This document shows, in pieces, positions 27,021 through 35,508 of a DNA stretch of 64,000 bases. Source of the DNA: Pseudomonadales bacterium. GTDB lineage: Bacteria; Pseudomonadota; Gammaproteobacteria; Pseudomonadales; Azotimanducaceae. Under the pieces are notes generated by a model, which worked only from the letters and a program-made list of their open reading frames with translations, was not told the origin of the DNA and did no database searches. The stretch's first letter is position 1, and each line of letters opens with the position of its first letter. The stretch covers positions 62,001 to 126,000 of the forward strand of contig JANQPF010000027.1 of NCBI GenBank assembly GCA_028285415.1, in the 5' to 3' direction. Both the position numbers and the translations under genes were made by a program.

Positions 27021-27451
27021 TGTCCGGCATCCACATCGACGATTTCTACGCCGATGCGGCCCACACGCTGGTGAGCCTCTTCGGCGTGTTTCCGCGCCCG
27101 GTCACGATCTTTGCGGAGGACATTTGCGGGCCTGACGAACCCGACGAGTTCGGCGTGCACAGTAACCGCTATCAGGCCTGTTTTGCCACGCTCCTCTGGC
27201 TCGGTGAGGAAGGATATATCCGTTACAAGGACACCATTCGCCAGGACGCCATCGACCAGGCGGTGCTTTCGGGGCGGTGTTTTGCGGCACTCTTGAAACC
27301 CGCCGCGCACGATCAGGACCCGAAGCTGCCGCCCAGCGTGCAGGCTGAACACAGCACCCTCATTTATCAGCTGGAAGCGGCGCTCAAGTCAAAGTCATCC
27401 ATTGCCGTGCAGAACGCCTTTGCGCCGCTGCTCGAACGCATGGCCGACTAG
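27020..27451 (+). CDS. conserved-type hypothetical protein coupled to alaA
   Basis: A 143-residue soluble, mostly helical acidic protein that I do not recognise. Its first 100 residues have a compact pattern (HTLVSLFGVFPRP, ATLLWLGEEGYIRYKD) that could be a winged-helix-like fold. The C-terminal third is a long amphipathic helix. It begins at TAATG with alaA and overlaps the convergent methyltransferase by 4 bp. Translational coupling suggests a role near AlaA expression or function, but that is inference. Confidence 0.7.
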   Translation: MSGIHIDDFYADAAHTLVSLFGVFPRPVTIFAEDICGPDEPDEFGVHSNRYQACFATLLWLGEEGYIRYKDTIRQDAIDQAVLSGRCFAALLKPAAHDQDPKLPPSVQAEHSTLIYQLEAALKSKSSIAVQNAFAPLLERMAD

Positions 27452-28362
27452 CCGAAGCGAAATTCCAGCACCTTGAGACCACGTTGCGGGTCGCGCTCCG
27501 GAAAATCTTCGTGGGGGGGTAACGTCTCGACATGGCGGCAGCGCGGGCTCCAGCGGCTCATCTGATTGACGAGAAAGTCAGCGCTGAGAAACGGTGAATT
27601 GAGGCACGCGTAGATGCTTGCCCCGGGTGCCGCCAGCGCCTCCAGACGTTTGAGAATGAGCGGGTACTGTTTCTCTGCGTTGAAGCTGCCGCGCTGATTG
27701 GTCGGCGGATCGATGATAATCACGTTGTAGGGCGCCTTGCCCCCGAGCCGTTTCCACGAGCGGAAGAGATCGTGCGGCAACATCTGCACCTTGCGCGGGT
27801 CGTGGCCGTTGAGCTCATGGTTGCGGCGGCCGATGTTGAGCATATTGCGATTCATATCGTTGTTGACGACGTGCACCGCGCCGTGTGCCACCGCCGCCAC
27901 GGAGAAGGCGCAGGTATAGGCGAAGAGATTCAGCATCCGAATGCCGCCGGCCCGGGCCGCCAGGCGCTTGCGCAGGTGACCCATGTCGAGAAAGAGACCA
28001 ACGTTCTGGTTGCGCAACGGCGCCACCAGGAATTTGAGACCGTGCTCGGTGACCACATGCTCTTCGGGCACGGAGCCGGCCCACACGCGCGTGCGCGTCT
28101 GGCGGCCCTCGCGATGCTGCAAGGCAACGCCTTCGAGCTGCGGGGCCGCGGCGCGTACCGCCGCGACAAGTTGCTCAACCTCTGCCGGTTCGACGGGTGC
28201 GTAGGCTGCGATGTGCAGATAGGGCGGCAACCAGGTCACGGTCAGGTGCTCATAACCCGGGAATGTGTGTCCGCGGCCATGGAAAAGCCGTCTTGCCTCG
28301 CGTGAGTACTCAGGATCGGTGCCGTCCAGCCGCGTAAGACACTCGTCGATCACAGCCCGCAT
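27448..28362 (-). CDS. class I SAM-dependent methyltransferase (rRNA-type)
   Basis: A 304-residue protein of the RlmI/RlmK-like group. An N-terminal RNA-interaction-like region (to ~110) is followed by the catalytic fold: GLFLDMGHLRK, MLNLFAYTCAFSVAAVAHGA, VNNDMNRNMLNIGRRNHELNG and IIIDPPTNQRG. The LFAYT and DPP motifs are typical of 23S rRNA methylases of this family. It lacks an N-terminal PUA domain, so it is shorter than RlmI. Target base unknown. It is 2 bp from the upstream NAD-kinase-like gene. Confidence 0.85.
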   Translation of the reverse strand: MRAVIDECLTRLDGTDPEYSREARRLFHGRGHTFPGYEHLTVTWLPPYLHIAAYAPVEPAEVEQLVAAVRAAAPQLEGVALQHREGRQTRTRVWAGSVPEEHVVTEHGLKFLVAPLRNQNVGLFLDMGHLRKRLAARAGGIRMLNLFAYTCAFSVAAVAHGAVHVVNNDMNRNMLNIGRRNHELNGHDPRKVQMLPHDLFRSWKRLGGKAPYNVIIIDPPTNQRGSFNAEKQYPLILKRLEALAAPGASIYACLNSPFLSADFLVNQMSRWSPRCRHVETLPPHEDFPERDPQRGLKVLEFRFG

Positions 28363-28364
28363 AG

Positions 28365-29477
28365 TCAGTTGCCTTCCGTGGCTACGCGATAGAAAAGCAT
28401 GTCCTCGTAGCCGGTGAGAATCTGGACCAATCCGGACAGGCGGGCGTCCAGCGCCGCGTCACCGGTGTCCACCAGCAGCGGCTGACCCTCGAGCGTTGCC
28501 AGCTTGGTGCGCGTGCCGACGACAAGCACGTCCCGCGGCCAGTCGAGCTGACCGAGCACTTCCGTATCCAGCTGCTGATTGCCACGACCAATTAGAAATC
28601 CCTGGCCGCGGGTAAAACTGACAATCACGAACGGCTGCTTCAGGGTGTGAAGATCGTTCGCGCTGGCGTCCTCGAGCAGCGTGTGTCCGCGGCGGGCGTC
28701 GAAACCGCGCAGGGTCACGGGCAAGCCGAGAGCGGCCTTGATGGCGGCGCAGGTGCTGCCGGGACCGATGATCAGGTCTCTCGCGTCGTCAATGATTGCC
28801 AGCGCGCCCGCGCTGATTTCCTCGAGCGCCAGAGGTTCGCTCTCCCGTCCGCCAACCTTGGTTTGCTGCAGGTATCCACCCACCTCAGGCACTGCAAGAT
28901 GGCCGAACCCCTGTACCTGCATCTCGTCGGCATTCGGTGCGGGATCGACGAAGTCGCGCACCTCTCGTTCGACGCTGGCGACGAGCTCACCTTCCAGCAG
29001 CCGCAATACGATCAAGGCCGCGGTGCGCGGCGAAACGGCGAACACCCCGCTGTGCATTTTGACGCCTGCGGGAATGCCCAGCACCGGGGTCTGTGGTCCC
29101 GCGCCCAGCACGTCTCGCGCGGTGCCGTCGCCACCAACGAAAACGATGAAATCAACGCCGGCGGACTCGAGGGCCTGCACCGCGGCGCGGGTATCCGCGC
29201 CGCTTTCCGGGGTCACCTCCCGCCCGACGGCCTGGCTATCGAGACCTGCCTTTTCGAGCGCGGCGCCACCCATGGCGCCCGGCACGGCAAACCAGTCGAG
29301 GTCGCGGGCGCGCTCACCCAGGGCGTCCAGGAAGTCAGCGCAGCGTGCTGTTGCCCTGGGTTCAGCGCCTCGCCGCAACGCTTCGTTGCGTGTTTCCGGG
29401 CCGTCGCTGCCACGCAGCGCTACCGCCCCGCCGATGCCGGCCCAGGGATTGATGATCAGCCCGGCTTTGAGGGTCAC
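28365..29477 (-). CDS. ATP-NAD kinase family protein (COG3199-like)
   Basis: A 370-residue protein with an NAD-kinase-type core: LIINPWAGIGG at the N terminus, FIVFVGGDGTARDV carrying the GGDGT catalytic motif, and GIPAGVKMHSGVFAVSP. It is longer than NadK and has a distinct C-terminal domain (IGPGSTCAAI, RGQGFLIGRGNQQLD). Related proteins are predicted phosphorylating enzymes of NAD or a similar metabolite. Substrate uncertain. Its ATG overlaps the preceding oxidase stop by 4 bp. Confidence 0.82.
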   Translation of the reverse strand: MTLKAGLIINPWAGIGGAVALRGSDGPETRNEALRRGAEPRATARCADFLDALGERARDLDWFAVPGAMGGAALEKAGLDSQAVGREVTPESGADTRAAVQALESAGVDFIVFVGGDGTARDVLGAGPQTPVLGIPAGVKMHSGVFAVSPRTAALIVLRLLEGELVASVEREVRDFVDPAPNADEMQVQGFGHLAVPEVGGYLQQTKVGGRESEPLALEEISAGALAIIDDARDLIIGPGSTCAAIKAALGLPVTLRGFDARRGHTLLEDASANDLHTLKQPFVIVSFTRGQGFLIGRGNQQLDTEVLGQLDWPRDVLVVGTRTKLATLEGQPLLVDTGDAALDARLSGLVQILTGYEDMLFYRVATEGN

Positions 29478-30544
29478 AGCTTCATGCCGCGTGCCACCTC
29501 ATCGGCAATGGCCAGCGAAGCGGTCAGCCCCGGGGATTCGATGCCGAAGAGATTAACCCGGCCGGCAATGCCGTGGGCTTCAGGTCCGCTGATGACAAAG
29601 TCGCTGAACGGCGCACCCGCTGGTGCAATCTTCGGCCGGATGCCGGTGTAACTCGGGTGCAGCCGGTCCGGATCGAGCGCCGGGTAGTAGCTGCGGATGG
29701 CGGCCACAAAATCTTCGAAGTGGCTCTCGTCGAAGTGATAGTCGATGTGGTCAATCCAGCGTACGTCCGGGCCGAATTTAACCTGCCCGGCAAGATCCAT
29801 GGTGACGTGCACACCGAGCCCGCCCGCTTCCGCCACCGGATAAACGAGACGCGAGAACGGTTGGCGGCCGCTGTACGCATAGTAATGGCCCTTGGCGTAG
29901 TAAGGCGCAGGTGTACCCGGCGTGTCCGTTGCCAGATCCGGTGCGGCCAGGCCCGCGCAGTTGATCACCCAGTCGGCGGCCAGAGAAAAGTCGTTGGTAT
30001 GGACGACCGGCCCCGGCTCGATGCGAAGAATTTCGCTCTCCAGGGCCAGCATGCCACCCGCGCGCTCGAGATCACCCTGCAGGGACAACATGAACGCATG
30101 CGAGTCGACGATGCCGGTGGAGGGTGAGAGCACCGCGCCAACGCTGCTGACTTCGGGTTCCAGCTCGTGCACGGCCCCGGCAGGCAGCCAGCGGAGATCG
30201 TCGACGCCGTTGTCCCGCCCCTTGTCGATATAGGCTTTGACCGTATCCACCTGGCCGTCGTGGGCAGCCACGATGATCTTGCCGCAGCGCGCATGCGGGA
30301 TATCGCGTGTCTCGCAATAGTCGTAAAGCTTGTGTTTGCCGACCACGCAGAGCCGCGCCTTGGTGCTGCCGGTCGGGTAGTAAATGCCGGCGTGAATGAC
30401 CTCCGAGTTGCGCGAGCTGGTTTCACTGCCGATACAGTCATGCCGTTCAGCAACCACCACCTCGAGACCTGCCTCGGCCAGCCGTGCGGCGACGGCCAGG
30501 CCTACCACACCGGCCCCGACGACCACACAATCGACACGCTCCAT
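29474..30544 (-). CDS. FAD-dependent oxidoreductase, L-2-hydroxyglutarate oxidase-like
   Basis: A 356-residue DAO-superfamily flavoprotein. N-terminal FAD motif VVVGAGVVGLAVAARLAEAGLEV; then SRNSEVIHAGIYYPTGSTKARLC, a stretch characteristic of LhgO/L2HGDH-type dehydrogenases; further FAD and substrate segments YAKGHYYAYSG, GVHVTMDLAGQVKFGPDV and GIESPGLTASLAIAD. It probably oxidises an L-2-hydroxyacid at the membrane face and passes electrons to quinone. It lies in a leftward run epmC - this gene - NAD kinase-like - methyltransferase. Confidence 0.85.
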   Translation of the reverse strand: MERVDCVVVGAGVVGLAVAARLAEAGLEVVVAERHDCIGSETSSRNSEVIHAGIYYPTGSTKARLCVVGKHKLYDYCETRDIPHARCGKIIVAAHDGQVDTVKAYIDKGRDNGVDDLRWLPAGAVHELEPEVSSVGAVLSPSTGIVDSHAFMLSLQGDLERAGGMLALESEILRIEPGPVVHTNDFSLAADWVINCAGLAAPDLATDTPGTPAPYYAKGHYYAYSGRQPFSRLVYPVAEAGGLGVHVTMDLAGQVKFGPDVRWIDHIDYHFDESHFEDFVAAIRSYYPALDPDRLHPSYTGIRPKIAPAGAPFSDFVISGPEAHGIAGRVNLFGIESPGLTASLAIADEVARGMKL

Positions 30545-30546
30545 CG

Positions 30547-31038
30547 TTATCCGATCCTTGCTGTCTGCTCGAGCGCGTGAGCGAAGCGCCGGGCGCGCGC
30601 GTCGCTGGTCTCGATCAGCCAGTTCACGACGGTCGAGCGGGTGGCAACGATGGCGCGCGCAAACGCGTGCACGTCGGCATCGATATTATCGGCGCTGGGC
30701 TGGAACTCGAGGCCCGCCGCGTCCGCGAAAATGGCCTCCAGCGTCTGGGTTTTGAGCTCAAACGCAAAAAACGCGTCCTGTTGAACTCGAGTCCGCGGCG
30801 GTGGCAGGTAGCTGTAGCCGAAATCGGTTAGCGTGCGGCGCTCGCAGCCGGCAATGCACCAGTGGGCCGCTTCGTGCAATGCACTTGCCGCATAGTCCTC
30901 CCGATAGTGGAGCTCAGCAGGACAGTCCCCGCACGCCGGCAGATAAAGCGGCTCCGCGGCGCCACCGATCATGCGGGTGCGTTCGCTCGCGAGGAACGTG
31001 GCGTCGAAACAGGCGGCAATGGCCCGATCGTCCAACAT
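30547..31038 (-). CDS. epmC: elongation factor P hydroxylase EpmC
   Basis: A 163-residue protein clearly related to E. coli YfcM/EpmC, the enzyme that hydroxylates the beta-lysylated Lys of EF-P. Diagnostic stretches are EPLYLPA, YASALHEAAHWCIAG with the HExxH metal motif, LTDFGYSYLPP and the SADNIDADV region. The ATG at 31038 overlaps the stop of the gamma-glutamylcyclotransferase (TGATG); the frame open to 31182 is antisense-like low-quality sequence. EpmA and EpmB are not in the window. Confidence 0.92.
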   Translation of the reverse strand: MLDDRAIAACFDATFLASERTRMIGGAAEPLYLPACGDCPAELHYREDYAASALHEAAHWCIAGCERRTLTDFGYSYLPPPRTRVQQDAFFAFELKTQTLEAIFADAAGLEFQPSADNIDADVHAFARAIVATRSTVVNWLIETSDARARRFAHALEQTARIG

Positions 31039-31484
31039 CAATCCGGCAGCCAGCGACGCAGTTGCTCGAGATAGCCGTCGCTCAGATGCGCAGCGCCCGC
31101 GAGGAGGTGGGCCAGGTAATCTGCGGAGGGTGCGAGATCCGCGACGTGCACCGCGGGGTTGGCAAAGTACGTCCAGGCCCACTGCGCGCCGTCCATCGTG
31201 TGTACTTCCACGACGTCGCGGCCGTAGTTCCAGGGCGCGCGCTCGTAAGGATCCATCTTCAGTATTTCGCGGGGGGTGCTGAGCTCATAGAGCACACCTT
31301 CGGTGTGCGCGCCGCGCCGGAATTCAATGTTGGCGTGGCCATGCCCCGAGTGGTCGCGGGACATCTTGTTGAACGTGAGATGAAAGTGGGCAAGGCGCGC
31401 GCCGCGTTCGGAAACGACCTCCAGGCCCCGCTCGCGGACACGCTCCGGGTTCATGTTGGAGCCGTAGGCGAAATAGTAAAGCAT
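31038..31484 (-). CDS. gamma-glutamylcyclotransferase family protein
   Basis: A 148-residue protein of the GGCT/AIG2-like fold. It starts MLYYFAYGSNMNPERV, the classic YGSN substrate-binding loop. A conserved HTEGVLYEL strand follows, though which Glu is catalytic cannot be read without alignment. It could convert gamma-glutamyl compounds to 5-oxoproline. The ATG at 31484 overlaps the tusA stop (TGATG), so tusA, this gene and epmC are coupled. Confidence 0.9.
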   Translation of the reverse strand: MLYYFAYGSNMNPERVRERGLEVVSERGARLAHFHLTFNKMSRDHSGHGHANIEFRRGAHTEGVLYELSTPREILKMDPYERAPWNYGRDVVEVHTMDGAQWAWTYFANPAVHVADLAPSADYLAHLLAGAAHLSDGYLEQLRRWLPD

Positions 31485-31714
31485 CACGCGTGCTTCTTGA
31501 TCCAGAATTCGTAGACCGGACCCTCGAGCTCCCTCGCGATCAGCTCATGCCCCATGAAATGGCAGAACTGGTTGAAATCACGCTCCGTTGACGGATCTGT
31601 GGCGAGGATGTGGACGACTTCTCCATCGCGCATTTCGCGCACGTGGTTGCGCAGGAGCATGAGCGGCTCGGGGCACAGCAAACCCTGCGTGTCGAGTTGT
31701 GAATCGCTTTCCAC
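31484..31714 (-). CDS. tusA: sulfur carrier protein TusA
   Basis: A 76-residue TusA family protein with the Cys-Pro active site at residues 14-15 (QGLLCPEPLMLLRNHV) and the core strands VHILATDPSTERDF. It relays persulfide sulfur, for example to tRNA thiolation. It is first in a coupled leftward unit with the cyclotransferase and epmC. The region upstream (31715-31888) separates it from the divergent twelve-gene operon. Confidence 0.95.
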   Translation of the reverse strand: MESDSQLDTQGLLCPEPLMLLRNHVREMRDGEVVHILATDPSTERDFNQFCHFMGHELIARELEGPVYEFWIKKHA

Positions 31715-31791
31715 GTGGCAGTGACTCGCGTCTGATCAAGCGGCGCATGTTAAGCCAGATAGGGGCTGATGTGGAGGCGTCTGACGCTGAC

Positions 31792-31820
31792 TTGACAGCA
31801 TCATGGCGGCTCACCAGACT
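31792..31820 (+). promoter_or_regulatory. possible sigma-70 promoter of the ExbB/VWA operon
   Basis: A perfect -35 element TTGACA (31792-31797) lies 17 bp before a weak -10 CAGACT (31815-31820), about 70 bases upstream of the first gene of the operon. An inverted repeat ACCAG-N7-CTGGT (31813-31829) overlaps the -10 and might be an operator. The poor -10 suggests activator dependence, or that the real promoter is different. Confidence 0.3.
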
Positions 31821-31888
31821 CGAACTGGTGGTGCATTTTGCGGTCCAAGAAGTCAATCTGAACGGCAGTGGATTGTGGAGCAGAAATC

Positions 31889-33217
31889 TTGCGTATAAAG
31901 GTCACGGCGATCCTGGCATGGGCGGCTCTGGTGCTGGCACCGGCCGTCGCGGCGGAAGAGCCCGCGGCTGCGGATCTCACCGGCCTGCTCGATACGAGCG
32001 TCGATGCGCAGTACGGTTTCCTGCAGCAGCAGATTTACCGTGGCGAAAGCGCTGAGGCGCAAAATCAGCTCGAAACGATCGTGAGTCAGGTGGAAGCGGC
32101 GTTCCATCGCTATCATGAGGATCTGGTGATTCCCCTGACCCTCATTGGCGACGCGTACATGGTGCAGCAGGAATACGATGAGGCGCTCGATCACTACGAC
32201 CGCGCCCGCCACATCGCCCGCGTGAGCTACGGTCTCTTCGATCCCCGCCAGCTTGCGGTGGTATACCGCGAAGCGGACGCGTTCAAGAAAATTGGTGACC
32301 TGGCGAGCGCCGGACAGCGTGAAGAATATGCCTACGAGGTGGTGAGTAAGTCCTACGACGCCTACGACCCGGAGCTCCTGCCGCCACTGCATCGACTCGC
32401 CGAGTTTTATCTGCAGACGTACAACTACCTGGCAGCCCGTGCGCTCTACAACCGGGCACTGCGCGTCCATGAGCGCAACGGCACCGCCAACGACCCCGCT
32501 GCGGTGGAAACGCTGAGCGGCATTGCCACGTCGCACCAGCTCGAGCGCTTCCCGCCTTTCTACGTGGCCAATCCGGAGGAAAACCGCCTCGAAGGGCCCC
32601 GGCCCGGGCTCACGACCACCGATCTCGACAACCAGCATTTGACGTTCAACAATTTCCCGGCAGGTGAGCGTGCGCTGCAGAAAATCATCGAGATCAAGCG
32701 CTCGACCGAGCCGGAAGACAAGGCGGATACGCTGCAGGCGATTCTGCAGCTCGCCGACTGGCACCAGATGTTCGGTCGCAGCAACGCCGCCAATACGCTC
32801 TACAGTCACGTGTTCGAGGAAATGCAGAACATCGGCGAGGATGCGGCGGGTTACTTTGCCGACCCGCTGCTCATCTACCTGCCGCAGCCCCATGATCCGA
32901 AACCCCCACCCGTCAGCCGGCGTGATACACGCACCCGCGGCATGGTGACGCTTGAGTTCGACGTTGTGCCAACCGGGCGCATTCGCAAGCTCAAAACGAT
33001 CGAGGCTGAGCCGCCCAAGCTCATGGACTTTCGTGTCCGCCGCAGCATGCGCCAGGCGGTCTACAGGCCGCGGCTCCTCGAAGGGGTGGCGGTGGTTGCC
33101 GAGGGTCAGACGTACACGCACGAGTTCGACTACTTCCCCGCCGCTGACAAGCCGCCGGAGGACAATGAGAACACGGCAAGCAGCGGCGAGGCGGTTCCGG
33201 AACCGTCCGGGAGCTGA
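31889..33217 (+). CDS. exported TPR protein with TonB C-terminal-like domain
   Basis: A 442-residue protein and the first gene of the operon. I prefer the TTG at 31889: GGAG lies 8 bases before it and it gives a clean signal peptide (MRIKVTAILAWAALVL...AVAA). The GTG at 31868 adds seven residues. Residues ~45-300 form TPR-like helical pairs (DAYMVQQEYDEALDHYDRA, YLAARALYNRALRVHE). Residues ~340-420 match the TonB C-terminal fold: GMVTLEFDVVPTGRIRKL followed by RRSMRQAVYRPRLLEG. There is no TonB-type membrane anchor or Pro-rich rod, so this is a free periplasmic adaptor rather than a true TonB. Confidence 0.8.
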   Translation: MRIKVTAILAWAALVLAPAVAAEEPAAADLTGLLDTSVDAQYGFLQQQIYRGESAEAQNQLETIVSQVEAAFHRYHEDLVIPLTLIGDAYMVQQEYDEALDHYDRARHIARVSYGLFDPRQLAVVYREADAFKKIGDLASAGQREEYAYEVVSKSYDAYDPELLPPLHRLAEFYLQTYNYLAARALYNRALRVHERNGTANDPAAVETLSGIATSHQLERFPPFYVANPEENRLEGPRPGLTTTDLDNQHLTFNNFPAGERALQKIIEIKRSTEPEDKADTLQAILQLADWHQMFGRSNAANTLYSHVFEEMQNIGEDAAGYFADPLLIYLPQPHDPKPPPVSRRDTRTRGMVTLEFDVVPTGRIRKLKTIEAEPPKLMDFRVRRSMRQAVYRPRLLEGVAVVAEGQTYTHEFDYFPAADKPPEDNENTASSGEAVPEPSGS

Positions 33218-33349
33218 TGGTGTGACTGCGGCAATACAGGTTGCGTTCATAATGTCCGGACTAGACTGGGAGTGCCCTGCGCCCCAGGCGCGCGGCCGAA
33301 CCCGCAACTGGAGGCATGCATGCCCATCCGCATGACATGAAGACATGAC

Positions 33350-34300
33350 ATGATGAAACTCAGCATGAACAGATTCATGAGAGAACCCGTAAAAGTTCTG
33401 ACGGTCGCCGGCGCTGTGGCGCTCTTGTCAGCGTGCGCGCCCATTACGCCGATCCCGGGACAGACATCACTGCCGATCCCGACGCCTTCCGGTTTGCCGA
33501 GTGGCTCACCGCCGAGCGTGCCGGGCCAGGGAAATACCCCGTCTGGTAGCCCGGGCGGTCAGACTGGTGGACAAAGTGGCGGTCAAAGCGGTGGTCAAAG
33601 CGGTGGCCAGAGTGGCGGCCTGCCGGGCGGCAGCTCCGGCGGCGGTGGCGGAGAGCCGAGCAGCTACGAACCCCCACCCGGTGGCGGTGGCGGACTACCC
33701 GGCAGCGGCGGCGGCGGTGCAGGAGAGGAAGACGGTGACGGCGACGGTGATGTTGATGGCGGCGATGCCGACCCGACCTGGGAAGACGTAGAAGGCGGCG
33801 AAGCGGACGGCAATGGCTGGGAAACCAGCAATGAACTGCCCGGCAGCGCAGACGGCGACGGCGGCAGCGAAGGTGATGGTAACGGCGGCGCCGAAGGCGG
33901 TCTGGGTGACGGCGAGGAAACCGGCGGTGGCGCGGACGCTGAACTCGAAGGCGCGCTGGAAGACTTTGATGGCGAAATCCTCGCCGAACAGGAGATTGTC
34001 GCCGCCTCCCAGCCCGGTGGCAGTGAGATTCTCATTCCCGCCGATGAGGGTGAGGGGGCAGAAGAAGGCGCCGGTGGCGCTCAGGATTCGCAGCCCGGCG
34101 GTGCGCTGCCGCCGCGGCGCTCCATTCCACCTGCCCCGCCACCGCCGCGACGCGGTGCCGAAGGAGTGCCCGACGACATCCCTGACGCCAGAGACGATGA
34201 CATCATTGCACGCCAGCTGCGCGAAGCTGCCATGCAGGAAGAAGACCCGGAACTGAAGGAAAAACTTTGGGAAGAGTACCGCAAATACAAGCGCGGATGA
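33350..34300 (+). CDS. acidic Gly-rich repeat lipoprotein
   Basis: A 316-residue low-complexity lipoprotein. The lipobox is LLSAC (~residues 25-29) after a basic n-region. After it come a Pro/Ser segment, a GGQSGGQS repeat, Gly runs, and a very acidic Asp/Glu/Gly region (~115-240). Residues ~255-275 are Pro-rich (PPAPPPP). The last 45 residues are charged and helical (REAAMQEEDPELKEKLWEEY). I read it as a long flexible tether with a helical end that could dock on a partner. The start may be any of the ATGs at 33350-33365. Its stop overlaps the next ATG (ATGA). Confidence 0.75.
   Translation: MMKLSMNRFMREPVKVLTVAGAVALLSACAPITPIPGQTSLPIPTPSGLPSGSPPSVPGQGNTPSGSPGGQTGGQSGGQSGGQSGGQSGGLPGGSSGGGGGEPSSYEPPPGGGGGLPGSGGGGAGEEDGDGDGDVDGGDADPTWEDVEGGEADGNGWETSNELPGSADGDGGSEGDGNGGAEGGLGDGEETGGGADAELEGALEDFDGEILAEQEIVAASQPGGSEILIPADEGEGAEEGAGGAQDSQPGGALPPRRSIPPAPPPPRRGAEGVPDDIPDARDDDIIARQLREAAMQEEDPELKEKLWEEYRKYKRG
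33554..33613 (+). repeat. 12-bp in-frame tandem repeat (Gly-Gly-Gln-Ser/Thr)
   Basis: Five consecutive 12-bp units of the form GGNGGNCARAGY, differing mainly at third codon positions, encode Gly-Gly-Gln-Thr/Ser inside the acidic lipoprotein. Because the unit is a multiple of three, slippage would change tether length without breaking the frame. Confidence 0.8.
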
Positions 34301-35508
34301 CGGCTGCCCGGGGCCTGGCCTGGCTGATTGTGCCCCTGGCCCTGCTGACCGGCGGATGCGTGTCGCAGACGACGCGGATCGTCGACATGACGCCACCCAA
34401 ACAGGCTGATCGCTATCTCGAGGAAAACGAGCTCCTCGACGTGGGAATCAGCATTTTCGATCCCAACGTGCCTGACGACTACGATGAGCGCATCGAGCAG
34501 ATTGTCATGCCGGAAGTGCGTCGGGCGGAGTCGCAGTACGTCCCCTACTTCGCAAAAAATCTGCTGCAGTCCACCGGCAATTGGGGTGCCGTGCGGGTAA
34601 TTCCGCGTCCGACCCATGCCGTCGACGTGGTTGTGAGCGGGCGCATCCTGCACTCCAACGGCGAGAGCATGGGACTCGAAGTGACGGTCTTCGATGCCAC
34701 CGGCACCGAGTGGTTCAGCCGCGAGTACGAAGCGCTTGCGAGCAAGTACGCCTATGAAGCTTCGATGCCTGAATCGATCGACGCCTTCCAGGCGATCTAC
34801 AAAAATCTTGCCGACGATCTGCTGGCCTACCGTGAAGCGCTGAGCCCCGCGGACATCCAGCGTATTCGCACGACCGCTGAGATGAAGTTTGCCCGGGAGT
34901 TTTCCCAGGAAGCGTTTGCCGAGCACGTGCGCGAAACGGAGGCCGGCGATTATGAAATTGCGCGTCTGCCGTCTGAGGACGATCCGATGCTCGCGCGCGT
35001 GCGTAAGGTGCGCGAGCGTGAGTATCTCTTCATCGACACCCTCGATCAGTACTACAGCAACTTCCACCGCCAGATGTACCCGGCCTATCAGGACTGGCGG
35101 CGAGCGAGCTATGAGCAGGCGATTGCCTACAACGAGCTGCGCGCCCAATCCCGTTCCCGCGCCATTGGCGGTACGATTGCCATCATCGGCGGCGTGGCAA
35201 GCATCTACGAGAGCAGCGATGCGTACGTTGACGCCAGCGGCGTCGTTGGCGTCATTGCCGGTGCGTCGCTCATCACCAGCGCGGTGCACAAACGCCATGA
35301 AGCGGAGCAGCAGGCAGATCGGCTGCGTGAGGTAGGCAGCGCCGCCGAAGCGGAGCTCGTACCGACCACCATTGAGCTCGAAAATCAGACGGTGCGCCTG
35401 CAGGGTACGGTCGACCAGCAGTACGCGGAGCTGCGTCGGGTGCTCAAACGAGCCTACTTCGAAGATCTGGGCCTGCCGAATCCGGACGACAGCGGGTCCA
35501 ATGAGTGA
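34297..35508 (+). CDS. lipoprotein of the ExbB/VWA operon
   Basis: A 403-residue lipoprotein of no family I recognise. The ATG at 34297 (MTAARGLAWL) overlaps the previous stop, and the lipobox LTGGC follows. Residues ~60-150 look like an alpha/beta domain (NWGAVRVIPRPTHAVDVVVSGRIL). The middle is helical and charged with many Arg, Tyr and Gln residues. A Gly/Ala-rich hydrophobic stretch around 290-330 (GGTIAIIGGVASIY, GVVGVIAGASLITSAV) resembles a glycine-zipper hairpin that could insert in a membrane. It overlaps the next gene by 8 bp. Confidence 0.8.
   Translation: MTAARGLAWLIVPLALLTGGCVSQTTRIVDMTPPKQADRYLEENELLDVGISIFDPNVPDDYDERIEQIVMPEVRRAESQYVPYFAKNLLQSTGNWGAVRVIPRPTHAVDVVVSGRILHSNGESMGLEVTVFDATGTEWFSREYEALASKYAYEASMPESIDAFQAIYKNLADDLLAYREALSPADIQRIRTTAEMKFAREFSQEAFAEHVRETEAGDYEIARLPSEDDPMLARVRKVREREYLFIDTLDQYYSNFHRQMYPAYQDWRRASYEQAIAYNELRAQSRSRAIGGTIAIIGGVASIYESSDAYVDASGVVGVIAGASLITSAVHKRHEAEQQADRLREVGSAAEAELVPTTIELENQTVRLQGTVDQQYAELRRVLKRAYFEDLGLPNPDDSGSNE

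Noticed and set aside
31853-33346. 497-residue minus-strand frame opposite the first operon gene
   Set aside because: The plus strand gives a signal peptide, TPR repeats and a TonB-C-like end; the antisense frame has no family features.
33554-33613. Short regular repeats considered as a CRISPR-like array
   Set aside because: Units are contiguous 12-bp coding repeats without spacers, in frame inside a lipoprotein.
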